From: JAFAZI01 sp035501255
Lineage (GTDB): Bacteria > Actinomycetota > Actinomycetes > JAFAQI01
Reading direction: 5' to 3'
Assembly (NCBI GenBank): GCA_035501255.1
Contig: DATJWM010000149.1
Span: 1-52,730, forward strand
Length of the DNA stretch: 52,730 nt
Both the position numbers and the translations under genes were made by a program. Numbering within the stretch: position 1 is the first letter of the stretch; each line of letters begins with the position of its first letter. The notes beneath the pieces were generated by a model. That model was not told the origin of the DNA. It saw only the letters and a program-made list of their open reading frames with translations, and searched no databases. Positions 32,376-40,552 of the stretch are shown here, piece after piece.

Positions 32376-33920
32376 TCACGCCGGGTGGGGGTAGCGCGAG
32401 TACGTCGGGAAGTTCCCGTAGAGCTGCTCGCCGGGCTCACCGAGGGTCACCGCCTGAACCAGCAGGTCCCCGCCGACGAAGGCGCCTTTCCACGACGCGC
32501 CGCGACCGCCGAAGACCTCGTCGCGGTCGCCCCGGCTACGTGGCTTGTTGATGCCTACCTTGAACGCCTGGAGCTGCTCGGCGACCCGCGCACCGAAGTC
32601 GGCGTTGTCGGTGGCGATCGAGGCGACCAGCGATCCGTTGGAGGCGTTCATGCCAGCCAGCAACTCGTTCTCGGTGTCGACCACGATCACGCTGTCGATC
32701 GGTCCGAACGGCTCGGCGTGGTGCAGCGCCCAGTTCGTCGGCGGCGCCAGCACCGCCGACGGCGCGACGTAGGCGTCGGTGTTCTGGCCGGCGAGGAATC
32801 GACCGCTGTCGAGCTTGCCGTGGTAGAGCGGAACCGCACCGCCCGAGACGGCTGCGGCGTACTGGTCCCGCAACTCGCTCGCCTTGCTCGCGTGGATCAC
32901 CGGCCCGAAGTCAAGGTCCGGGAGCGGATCGAAGCTGGTCTCGACCGCGAGCGGATGACCGAAGGTCACCGATTGCACGACCGGCAGGTACATCTCGAGG
33001 AACTCGGGGAACAGCGCTCGTTGCACGACATAGCGCGGGTACGCCGTACACCTCTGCTTGGCGTACTCGAATCCCTTCTTCAGGTGCGTGGCCAGGTCCG
33101 ACCAGCCGGTGAAGTCCCAGATCCCCCAGGTGTTGAGGCCCTCCTGCTCGAGGAAGTGCCGCTTGCCCGTGTCCGCGAGGGTGGTAGCGGCCTTGCGGCC
33201 GTTGGCCCGACCGCCGACGAAGGCAAGCGCGCCGATCTCGGGCGCGCTGATCAGTGCGGTCCCGAGGCTCGCGCCCACGCCGGACAGCAGGGTGACGGGC
33301 AGGTCGTGGCGGCGCATGATCGCGTGCGCGAGGGTCAGGGTGTGAAAGCCGCCCTGACTCGGCGTCTTCGCGACGACCGCGTTTCCGGCGAGGGTTTGCA
33401 CGAGCTCGGCGTGGACCTGGACGCTCATCGGGTAGTTCCAGCTCGCGATGTTGCTGACCGGTCCCGGCAACGGCGTGCGTCCGGCGATCTGGCGCTCGAT
33501 CTGGTCGACGTACCAGACGATGCCGTCCAGCGCTCGGTCGACGTCGGCGCACGCGAGCCGCCAGGGCTTGCCGATCTCCCAGACGAGCAACAACGCGAGG
33601 GTCTCCCGGTGCTCCCGCATCTCCTCGACCGCTGCCGTCACCCGCGCCTTGCGCTCGTCGAGGTCGACCGCACCCCACGCTTTGTGTTCGTCGGCGGCCT
33701 GGGTGATGGCGGTGACGGCCTCGTCGTGCCCGATCCGCGGCGGGCCTTGGATCGGCGAGCCGTCGAGCGGAGTCGAATGCTCACCGGGATCGCCGATCCG
33801 TTGCCACTCGCCGCCGATCAGGTTGAGGATCCGGTCGGCATCGAAGGCTTCCGGTGCCGCGGCGGCGGCACGTGCGTACGCGTCGTCCCACGATGTACCC
33901 GGTTTCAGTGACAGTGACAT
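32376..33920 (-). CDS. Aldehyde dehydrogenase family protein (PaaN-like)
   Basis: 514 residues. NAD(P)-dependent aldehyde oxidation is indicated by S-W-N-Y-P (about 160-164), K185 in V-V-A-K-T-P-S, and the catalytic Cys291 in A-K-Q-R-C-T-A. The usual E-L-G-G-K motif is replaced by L-E-Q-E-G-L-N-T, a divergence seen in the PaaN branch linked to aromatic acid degradation. It is 75 bp downstream of the cupin and DapB-like genes on the same strand, so it probably belongs to one catabolic unit. Substrate unknown. Confidence 0.82.
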   Translation of the reverse strand: MSLSLKPGTSWDDAYARAAAAAPEAFDADRILNLIGGEWQRIGDPGEHSTPLDGSPIQGPPRIGHDEAVTAITQAADEHKAWGAVDLDERKARVTAAVEEMREHRETLALLLVWEIGKPWRLACADVDRALDGIVWYVDQIERQIAGRTPLPGPVSNIASWNYPMSVQVHAELVQTLAGNAVVAKTPSQGGFHTLTLAHAIMRRHDLPVTLLSGVGASLGTALISAPEIGALAFVGGRANGRKAATTLADTGKRHFLEQEGLNTWGIWDFTGWSDLATHLKKGFEYAKQRCTAYPRYVVQRALFPEFLEMYLPVVQSVTFGHPLAVETSFDPLPDLDFGPVIHASKASELRDQYAAAVSGGAVPLYHGKLDSGRFLAGQNTDAYVAPSAVLAPPTNWALHHAEPFGPIDSVIVVDTENELLAGMNASNGSLVASIATDNADFGARVAEQLQAFKVGINKPRSRGDRDEVFGGRGASWKGAFVGGDLLVQAVTLGEPGEQLYGNFPTYSRYPHPA

Positions 33921-33995
33921 TGATCGGTCCCATCCGCGGCGGATTCGGTGCCGTCCATCCTTGCCGACGAATGTGTCGGACGTGAGCCCGCCCGG

Positions 33996-34424
33996 CTACG
34001 GTCGCGCTGCCCCGCTCAGGCTGGGCAGGTTGACGACGATCGCCTCTTGGGTAGTGCGGGCGATGACGACGACGGCCTCCTCGTCAGGATCCGGATTCTC
34101 CTCGCGATGCGGCAGCCACGGCGGAACGTAGACGTAGTCACCGGGCGCGGTCCGGAGCCGCTGTTCGTCGCCGTCGGCGAAGAACACGAACTCCGGGTGA
34201 CCCGTGACCACGTAGATGCCGGTCTCGGATTCGCCGTGGTGATGGTTCGCGGACGCAGTCGAGGCGGCCACGTGGGTCTGGCCCATCCAGAGCGCGACGG
34301 ATCCGACTGAATCGCCGGAGATTGCGCCAAGGCGCCGCATCCCGGGGGTCTGGCCGGTGTCTGCCGACAACGTGCCGGACGCGATCCGGTGCAGCTTCTG
34401 ATGAAAACCGTCGGTGCCGCTCAC
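33996..34424 (-). CDS. Cupin domain protein
   Basis: 142 residues from GTG 34424, which overlaps the preceding gene stop (GTGA). One beta-barrel with cupin motif 1 H-H-H-G-E-S-E-T-G-I-Y-V-V-T-G (metal ligands His, His, Glu) and motif 2 P-G-D-Y-V-Y-V-P-P-W-L-P-H-R-E (fourth ligand His). A mononuclear metal site is likely intact. Small cupins act as isomerases, dioxygenases or binding proteins; the specific role is unknown. Cotranscribed with the DapB-like oxidoreductase. Confidence 0.85.
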   Translation of the reverse strand: MSGTDGFHQKLHRIASGTLSADTGQTPGMRRLGAISGDSVGSVALWMGQTHVAASTASANHHHGESETGIYVVTGHPEFVFFADGDEQRLRTAPGDYVYVPPWLPHREENPDPDEEAVVVIARTTQEAIVVNLPSLSGAARP

Positions 34425-35503
34425 GGGGTCACCCCGACGGGGGCGTAGCCGAAGCCGACCCCGCTGCGAACAAGTGGGAGGTCGGCCATCGTCGCGATCC
34501 CCGGTGGGGCGGCGCACACGGCGGGGATCGCGTTGACCGCCTGCATCGCGGTCGCCACGCTCGCCGCCCGCACGTGCTCGGCCATCGGCAGGTTCCTGGT
34601 CCAGCTCGCCAGGCTGAGGAAGTGCGCGCGCATCGAGGGGTCGCCTTCGATCGTGAGCGTCCAGCCGTCCTGCGGCGTCGGCCAGTGCGCCGGATACTCG
34701 CCGCCGACCGTCCACAGCGTCTCGATGTCGACGAGCGTGCGTCCGGCACGCTTGCCTTCCCAGTGCCAGCGCTGTCCCGACACCGTGCCGGCCGCGAGGG
34801 TGATGCCGAAGATCTCGTGGTCTTGCTCGGCGAGCACCAGTTCGACCTTCGTCGTGATCTCGTCGATGCCTGCGCCGAGGGAGTCGGCGATCAGCGCGAT
34901 CTCTTCTTTGAAGATTCCGCTGTTGAAGCGCAGGAACTCGCTGTCGTGCTCGTTGACCTCGGCCGCGGGCCGGCCGAAGCGCATGTTGTCGAAGGTGATG
35001 TGGGTGCTCTCGTAGAACGTCCAGTCGGCCCGTTCCTGCAGCGTGATCCGCTCGATCGTCCGGCTCATCCCCGACAGGGCAAGCGGCAGGACGCCGCTGA
35101 GGTTGCCGGGGTTCAAACCGGTGCCGTGGATCGACGTACCGCCCTGCTCGCAGGCGGCCAGGAGCCGATCGAGGTCCGTGGGCGGCAACGCCCTCGGGTA
35201 GAACAGGAACGCCGTGGTCACGACGTTCTTGCCGCTTGCCAGGAGCGCGCAGACCTGATCGAGCGAGGTGTTGCGCGGCATGTAGGCGACGCAGTCCGCG
35301 TCCAGGGCCAGGAGCGCGTCGAGGTCGCGGGTGGCGAACACGCCGATCGGATCCCGGCCGGCCAGCGTGCCCAGGTCGGCGCCGTCCTTGTCCGCGCTGT
35401 GCACCCACCCGCCGACGAGCTCGAGGTCCTCGCGGTCGATCACGGCTCGGATCGACTCAACCCCTTGCGCGCCCGTCGCCCACTGGATCACCCGGTACGC
35501 CAT
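34421..35503 (-). CDS. DapB-like NAD(P)-dependent oxidoreductase, copy 1
   Basis: 360 residues. The N-terminal Rossmann domain (about 1-135) begins Y-R-V-I-Q-W-A-T-G-A-Q-G and continues as dihydrodipicolinate reductase-like folds do; the C-terminal domain resembles 2,4-diaminopentanoate dehydrogenase. Such proteins occur in many copies in Mycobacterium and Frankia, usually beside lipid, steroid or aromatic catabolism genes, and are not lysine synthesis enzymes. A paralogue lies at 36070-37146 on the other strand. Substrate unknown. Confidence 0.8.
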   Translation of the reverse strand: MAYRVIQWATGAQGVESIRAVIDREDLELVGGWVHSADKDGADLGTLAGRDPIGVFATRDLDALLALDADCVAYMPRNTSLDQVCALLASGKNVVTTAFLFYPRALPPTDLDRLLAACEQGGTSIHGTGLNPGNLSGVLPLALSGMSRTIERITLQERADWTFYESTHITFDNMRFGRPAAEVNEHDSEFLRFNSGIFKEEIALIADSLGAGIDEITTKVELVLAEQDHEIFGITLAAGTVSGQRWHWEGKRAGRTLVDIETLWTVGGEYPAHWPTPQDGWTLTIEGDPSMRAHFLSLASWTRNLPMAEHVRAASVATAMQAVNAIPAVCAAPPGIATMADLPLVRSGVGFGYAPVGVTP

Positions 35504-35544
35504 GACGTCTGTCTACCGCACCCGCGGGTCCGACGGACGCGCTA

Positions 35545-35563
35545 ATCTGACGACGCGTCAGAT
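35545..35563. promoter_or_regulatory. 19-bp palindromic operator between divergent catabolic arms
   Basis: ATCTGACG, centre ACG, CGTCAGAT: perfect 8-bp arms. It sits immediately before the ribosome site (GGGAGG) of the AhpD-like gene and 42 bp from the start of the opposite gene. A second, shorter palindrome (ACCCGCGGGT) is at 35520-35529. It looks like a TetR-class operator; the matching regulator is not adjacent. Confidence 0.6.
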
Positions 35564-35575
35564 CGGGAGGTCCTG

Positions 35576-36070
35576 ATGGCTCGGATCGCACTGCCCGCCG
35601 GTGACCAGCCCGACGTCGTCAAGGCGTTGATGCTGCGACCGGGTCTCGCGGTCGGCGTGGCGGCCATGAACGACGCAGTCAACTCCTCGACGCTGGACTG
35701 GCGCCTGCACGAGCTCGTCCGGATGCGGGTCGCCGTGATCAACGGCTGCCAGACCTGCCTGACCTGGCGGACGCCGGAGGCGATCGACGCGGGCGTCACC
35801 GAGGAGCTGCTCGCCGGGGTCGCGGACTGGCGGACGAGCGCGCTCTACCGCGACTCGGAGCGGGTGGCACTGGAGTTCACCGAGCAGTTTTGCGGGGACT
35901 CGGCCGCGATCGACGACGAGCTGCTGGCACGTCTCGGCGCCCACTTCGACCCCGGACAGATCGTCGATCTCACCCTCGTGATCGGCAAGTACCTTTCGCA
36001 GGGGCGGTTCATGCAGGTCTTGGGTCTCGACCAGGCCTGCGTCGTCCCCGTTGTAGCGATGGAGTCGTGA
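35576..36070 (+). CDS. Carboxymuconolactone decarboxylase/AhpD-like protein
   Basis: 164 residues from ATG 35576. All-helical AhpD-like fold; the motif I-N-G-C-Q-T-C-L-T-W-R carries the C-x2-C pair of the peroxidase-linked AhpD branch. The downstream part I-V-D-L-T-L-V-I-G-K-Y fits the family. Likely a small alkylhydroperoxidase or thiol oxidoreductase. The stop codon shares one base with the ATG of the following DapB-like gene, so translation is coupled. Confidence 0.85.
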   Translation: MARIALPAGDQPDVVKALMLRPGLAVGVAAMNDAVNSSTLDWRLHELVRMRVAVINGCQTCLTWRTPEAIDAGVTEELLAGVADWRTSALYRDSERVALEFTEQFCGDSAAIDDELLARLGAHFDPGQIVDLTLVIGKYLSQGRFMQVLGLDQACVVPVVAMES

Positions 36071-37146
36071 TGAGTCGGACTTTCCGCGTCGTGCAGTGGA
36101 GCACCGGGCACGTCGGCAAGCATGCGATCGCGGGCATCGACGCCCGTCCGGACCTCGAGCTCGTCGGTGTGTGGGTGTCCAACCCGGACAAGGTCGGCAA
36201 GGATGCGGGTGAGCTCGCGGGCCTCGGCCGCACGCTGGGTGTCGCCGCCACGAACGATGCAGCGGCACTGCTCGCCCTCAAGCCGGACTGCATCGTCCAC
36301 ACGGCGTGGGCCGACGACCGCCTGTTCGAGGCGCTCGGCGATCTTGCGGCGTTCCTGCGGGCAGGGATCAACGTGGTGTCCACGAGCCCGGTGTTCCTTC
36401 AGTACCCGCACGGCGATGCGGCCGTCATGGCGGCCGACGTGCTTGCCGCGGCCGAGGAGGGCGGCGCGTCGATCTTCGTCAACGGGGTCGACCCGGGATT
36501 CGGCAACGACGCCCTGCCGCTGGTGATGACCGGCATCTGCGAGCGGATCGAGCAGGTGCGCTGCATGGAGTTGCTCAACTACGCGACGTACGACCAGGCC
36601 GAGGTCCTCAAAGACCTGATGGGATTCGGGACGCCGATGGACACGCTTCCGTTCATCCTCAACCCCGGCGTCCTGACGTTGGCCTGGGGCAGCGTTGTCT
36701 ACCAGCTCGCGAAGGGCCTCGACGTCGAGCTCGACGGGACCGAGGAGTCCTTCGAGCGCTACCCGGCGCCTGAGGACTTCGACATTCCGACCGGCACTAT
36801 CCCGACAGGCACGCAGGCCGCCCTGCGGTTCGAGGTCCGGGGCATGAAGGACGGGAAGGCAGTGATCGTGCTCGAGCACGTCACCCGGCTTCGCGACGAC
36901 CTCGCGCCGGAGTGGCCGCAGCCCGCCGGCCAGGGTTGCTACCGGGTGATCATCACCGGCGAGCCCGTCTACACGGTCGACATGCAACTGCTCGGCACGG
37001 ACGGCGATCACAACACCGCGGGGCTCAAGGCCAGCGCGATGCGGATCATCAACGCCGTGGAGTACGTCGTCGACGCGAAGCCGGGGCTCGTCACCGCGCT
37101 CGACCTTCCGCTGGTCACCGGCCGCGGCCTGGTGCGTACGGACTGA
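36070..37146 (+). CDS. DapB-like NAD(P)-dependent oxidoreductase, copy 2
   Basis: 358 residues from ATG 36070 (an in-frame GTG lies 3 bp before). It begins F-R-V-V-Q-W-S-T-G-H-V-G-K-H-A-I, a Rossmann G-x-x-G motif, and includes N-G-V-D-P-G-F-G-N-D, parallel to G-T-G-L-N-P-G-N-L in copy 1. Same two-domain layout as copy 1. It is cotranscribed with the AhpD-like gene and divergent from copy 1, so the two paralogues may act in one pathway under the shared 19-bp operator. Ends 73 bp before the ABC-kinase gene, with a hairpin between. Confidence 0.82.
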   Translation: MSRTFRVVQWSTGHVGKHAIAGIDARPDLELVGVWVSNPDKVGKDAGELAGLGRTLGVAATNDAAALLALKPDCIVHTAWADDRLFEALGDLAAFLRAGINVVSTSPVFLQYPHGDAAVMAADVLAAAEEGGASIFVNGVDPGFGNDALPLVMTGICERIEQVRCMELLNYATYDQAEVLKDLMGFGTPMDTLPFILNPGVLTLAWGSVVYQLAKGLDVELDGTEESFERYPAPEDFDIPTGTIPTGTQAALRFEVRGMKDGKAVIVLEHVTRLRDDLAPEWPQPAGQGCYRVIITGEPVYTVDMQLLGTDGDHNTAGLKASAMRIINAVEYVVDAKPGLVTALDLPLVTGRGLVRTD

Positions 37147-37164
37147 GGACGGTCCCGACCGTCC
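37147..37164 (+). terminator. Hairpin after the DapB-like gene
   Basis: GGACGGT, loop CCCG, ACCGTCC directly after the TGA at 37144-37146; a weaker TTC-loop hairpin follows at 37166-37180. No T-run. Probably ends the AhpD-DapB transcript before the ABC-kinase gene. Confidence 0.5.
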
Positions 37165-37219
37165 GCTCGGCTTCGCTGAGACGGTTCCCCGAAACCAGGC
37201 CAAGGGGGACAATGCGTCG

Positions 37220-39691
37220 ATGGCCATGACCGAGGGAGCCGACGGGTCTCCGCACCCGACCGGGCCGCTTCTTGCGGTCCGGTCGGTGTCGGCTCAGTAC
37301 GGCGCCCGCCGGGTGCTCACCGGCGTCGACCTCGAGGTGCGCGCGGGAGAGGTGCTTGCGCTGGCCGGCGAGAACGGCGCCGGCAAGTCGACGCTGGTCC
37401 GGTGCATCGCCGGTGACCTCACCCCGTCTGCCGGTGAGATCGAGCTGGATGGCGAGCGGGTCCGGCTCGGGCCCGGCGAGCTCGCCCGGCGTGGGGTGGC
37501 CGTCGTCTGGCAAGACCTCGCCCTCTGCGACAACCTCGATGTCGCGTCCAACCTGCTGCTGGGTCGTGAACGCTGGCGATCCCTGCTCTCCGAGGCGCGG
37601 TTCCACGCGGAGGCGAACGCGCTGCTGACCTCGCTGGGCATCCCTCTCATCGACACGACCCGTTCGGTGGCCTCGCTGTCCGGCGGTCAGCGCCAGCTCG
37701 TCGCGGTGGCGCGGGCGATGCGGGAGCGACCACGACTGCTCGTGCTCGACGAACCGACCGCGTCGCTCGGTGTCTTTGAGACCGCCCAGGTCGAGAGCCT
37801 GGCGCGCCGCCTCAGCGACGATGGGACGACGATCCTGCTGGTGACCCACGACGTCGACCAGATGTTCCGGCTAGCGGACCGGATCACCGTGTTGCGGCAC
37901 GGGCAGATGGTCGCCGACCTCCCGACCGGCACCTCCCACCCCGACGAGATCGTCAGCTTGATCTCCGGCCAGCCGGTGGACTCCTCGCCGCGACGGCAAC
38001 TTGACCGGTTGCACAGCCTGGTCGGGCGGCTGACCCACGTCGATCCGGCGTCGAGCCTCGCGGTGATCCTGTCGGCATTGGGCACGGCACTGGCCGCCGA
38101 CCGGCTGTGCATCCACCTGCTCGACGCCGGCCGGCTCCGGTTGACCGCAGCGGTGGGGCTTCCCGACGACCTGCTCTCGGCGTGGTCGGATCTGCCGATC
38201 GGAGCGTTCGGTGGGCCGGCCGGGCAGTGCGCGCAGTCCGCCGAGATCGTCATCGACGCCGACGTCCGCGGTGCCCCGACCTGGTCGCGGTATCGCGAGA
38301 TTGCCGAGCGCGCCGCGATTCGCAGCTCGTGGGCGGTTCCGGTCAATGCCGGCGGGGGCCTTCTCGGCGTGATCACCGTCTTTCGTCGTACCCGGGGCAC
38401 TCCGCACCACGACGAGCTCGACCTCGTGAGCTTGTACGCCGGCTATGCGGCGAGCACCGCCGAGCGCGACGGCCTGCTCGGGGAGGTCACCGCCCGCAAC
38501 CGCGTGCTCGAGACGGTTCGGGTCGTGCTCGAGCAGCTCGCGGTCTCCGTGCCGCTGTCCGCGGGGCTCGATCGTGCAGTCGACGCGCTGCGCGTTGGTC
38601 TCGGTGCCGACGAGGTGGGACTGCTCGGGCCGGGCGGGGACGAGCCGGTGTGCTGTCGCGGCTGGTCGGGGACGGGCGGTGAGTCGATCGCAGCGACCTC
38701 GCCCTTGCTGCGGGCGTACCAGACCATCGCCGGTCAGGCCGACCGGCGCCTGGGGGAGAGTCCGGGCCGGGTACGGCGGGTCGATCTTCGTGACTCGATC
38801 GTGGTGGCTGCACACGTCCCCGCGCCGGGCGAGCCGCTCGTGCTCCTCGCGTCGTGGCCGGTGCGGGAAGCGGCGGCCGCCGCGAGGGCCGACACCTCCA
38901 CCTTGCTCGAGGACGCGGCCCGCTCGGTACAGCTCGCGCTCGAACGCGAGACCTCCGAACGCGCGCACCGGGAGGCTGCGGCTCTTCGGCGATCCCAGGA
39001 GCTACAGCGGGACTTTCTCGCTCAGCTCAGCCATGAGCTGCGGACTCCGCTGACGGCGATCCACGGGTACGCCGACAGCCTGATGCAGACCGACGTGACG
39101 TGGGACGCCGCCTCGCAGTCCCGGTTCCTCGCCCGGATCGCCGCCGAGTCCGCGCGGCTGAGCCGGCTGGTGGGTGACCTGCTCGACCTTTCCGCGATCG
39201 ACTCGAACCTGCTCCGCTTGCATCCGGACTGGTGCGACGTCGCCCTGATCCTCGATGCCGCCAGGGCGTGCCTTCCGATGCAGGACATCGGCCGGGTCAA
39301 GATCGAGTGCGAGGAGCTGCCCGCGGTGTGGGCCGATCACGATCGGCTCGAGCAGGTCCTCGTCAACCTCATCGACAACGCGGTGCGTCACAACGAACCC
39401 GAGACGACCGTGCACGTCGTCGCCCGGATGAATGGGCCGCACGCGATCACGATCACCGTCTCCGACGACGGCGCCGGAATGCCCGACCCGGGGCAGTCGG
39501 TCGGCCTACCGGTGCGCGCACCGACCGCGGGTGCCGGCCTCGGGCTCTCGATCGCGAAGGCAATCGTCGCGGCCCACCACGGGACGATCACGCTGGACTC
39601 GCTCTCACTCGGCACCCGCTGGCGGATCGAGCTTCCCGTCGTCGGCGACGCCGAGAGCGAGTTCGCGGTGTCGGGGGCTCCGGATGGCTGA
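37220..39691 (+). CDS. Fusion of sugar-type ABC ATPase, GAF-like region and sensor histidine kinase
   Basis: 823 residues from ATG 37220 (GGGGGA about 10 nt before). Residues 17-250 are a sugar-importer ABC ATPase with Walker A G50-ENGAGK-S57, Q-loop Gln98, LSGGQ 153-157, Walker B L-L-V-L-D177-E178 and H-loop His210, all intact. Residues about 270-415 form a GAF domain and about 430-575 a second GAF-like region. A HisKA domain follows with phospho-acceptor His605 (L-S-H-E-L-R-T-P), then HATPase_c with N716/N720, D-D-G-A-G-M and G-A-G-L-G-L. There are no transmembrane helices. The response regulator gene overlaps its end by 8 bp and a sugar ABC importer follows. The ABC part shares Q-D-L-A-L-C-D-N-L-D with that importer's ATPase. 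I infer a kinase that senses transporter state; no characterised example comes to mind. Confidence 0.92.
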   Translation: MAMTEGADGSPHPTGPLLAVRSVSAQYGARRVLTGVDLEVRAGEVLALAGENGAGKSTLVRCIAGDLTPSAGEIELDGERVRLGPGELARRGVAVVWQDLALCDNLDVASNLLLGRERWRSLLSEARFHAEANALLTSLGIPLIDTTRSVASLSGGQRQLVAVARAMRERPRLLVLDEPTASLGVFETAQVESLARRLSDDGTTILLVTHDVDQMFRLADRITVLRHGQMVADLPTGTSHPDEIVSLISGQPVDSSPRRQLDRLHSLVGRLTHVDPASSLAVILSALGTALAADRLCIHLLDAGRLRLTAAVGLPDDLLSAWSDLPIGAFGGPAGQCAQSAEIVIDADVRGAPTWSRYREIAERAAIRSSWAVPVNAGGGLLGVITVFRRTRGTPHHDELDLVSLYAGYAASTAERDGLLGEVTARNRVLETVRVVLEQLAVSVPLSAGLDRAVDALRVGLGADEVGLLGPGGDEPVCCRGWSGTGGESIAATSPLLRAYQTIAGQADRRLGESPGRVRRVDLRDSIVVAAHVPAPGEPLVLLASWPVREAAAAARADTSTLLEDAARSVQLALERETSERAHREAAALRRSQELQRDFLAQLSHELRTPLTAIHGYADSLMQTDVTWDAASQSRFLARIAAESARLSRLVGDLLDLSAIDSNLLRLHPDWCDVALILDAARACLPMQDIGRVKIECEELPAVWADHDRLEQVLVNLIDNAVRHNEPETTVHVVARMNGPHAITITVSDDGAGMPDPGQSVGLPVRAPTAGAGLGLSIAKAIVAAHHGTITLDSLSLGTRWRIELPVVGDAESEFAVSGAPDG

Positions 39692-40379
39692 GCTCACCAA
39701 GGTCTTGCTGATCGAGGACGATCCGAACATCGTCGATCTGATCCGCTCGAACCTCACCGTTCGCGGCTTCGACACGATGGTGTCCACCGACGGGTTGCGA
39801 GCGCTGCACCTGCTCGAGACCGGACGTCCCGACGTCGTGCTGCTCGACCTCATGCTGCCCGGGGTCGACGGCATCGACCTGTGTCGCGAAATACGGGAGC
39901 GATCATCGGTCGGGATCATCGTCGTGTCGGCCCGGCGCGGTGAGCGCGACAAGGTGACGGCGTTGAACGTCGGCGCCGACGACTACATGACCAAACCCTT
40001 CAGCATCGAAGAGTTGCTGGCGCGGATAGCGGCGACGTTGCGTCGAAGCCGGCCCGCGGCCGACTCCGGACCGGCACCGACCGCGGTGGTTGTCGGCGAC
40101 GTGGAGATCGATCTTGTCGGCCAGCGGGTGACCCGCAACGGTGAGGACGTCCACCTCACCACGACGGAGTTCGCCCTGCTCCGGGAGTTGGCCCTCGATC
40201 GGGGAAAGTTGCTCACCCACGCCGATCTGCTGCGTCGGGTGTGGGGAGCCGGGTACCAAACCGAAACCGAGTACGTAAGGGTCTACATCCGCAGATTACG
40301 GGCAAAACTCGAAGTCGACGGCGCGCCTCGCCTGATCATCACCCAGCCGCGCGCGGGATACCGACTGGTCGGCGAGTAG
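39684..40379 (+). CDS. OmpR/KdpE-type response regulator
   Basis: 231 residues from ATG 39684, 8 bp inside the kinase gene. Receiver domain with acidic residues E11-D12-D13, phospho-acceptor Asp55 (V-V-L-L-D-L-M-L-P-G), Ser82 in the switch Thr/Ser position, Tyr101 and Lys104 (M-T-K-P-F). The C-terminal winged helix (about 140-230) includes L-T-T-T-E-F-A-L-L-R-E-L and Y-V-R-V-Y-I-R-R-L-R-A-K-L. It is the cognate partner of the ABC-kinase and most likely controls the importer genes that follow 173 bp downstream. Confidence 0.95.
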   Translation: MAELTKVLLIEDDPNIVDLIRSNLTVRGFDTMVSTDGLRALHLLETGRPDVVLLDLMLPGVDGIDLCREIRERSSVGIIVVSARRGERDKVTALNVGADDYMTKPFSIEELLARIAATLRRSRPAADSGPAPTAVVVGDVEIDLVGQRVTRNGEDVHLTTTEFALLRELALDRGKLLTHADLLRRVWGAGYQTETEYVRVYIRRLRAKLEVDGAPRLIITQPRAGYRLVGE

Positions 40380-40552
40380 CCCGTTACCGTTTCGAAACCT
40401 TGTTAACAGTTTGTTTCTGCCGGGGGCCGGATATTCATGATCTATTCATGGAGTCGGGCCTTATTGTCCGCAGGACCGCTTGAATGCTGCGTCGAGATAG
40501 CGCCCCGCGCCCGTCACGAGCAGCCCCGCCTCGGGAGGACACCTTGCCGGTA
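40380..40552 (+). promoter_or_regulatory. Importer promoter region with adjacent palindromes
   Basis: Between the regulator stop and the binding-protein start. GTTTCGAAAC (40389-40398) and TGTTAACA (40401-40408) are perfect palindromes two bases apart, followed by GTTTGTTTC (40409-40417). The stretch is clearly more AT-rich than its surroundings. It is the natural place for the response regulator to bind, but no match to a known site is claimed. Confidence 0.4.

Noticed and set aside
34421..37146. DapB-like genes as lysine biosynthesis dapB
   Set aside because: They are about 360 residues against about 245-270 for DapB, lack the usual dapB motifs and lie beside catabolic genes.
37220..39691. 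ABC-kinase fusion as an assembly artefact
   Set aside because: The frame is uninterrupted over 823 codons with even codon use, each domain has all its motifs, and the linker carries GAF-like sequence rather than a joint between two ordinary gene ends.
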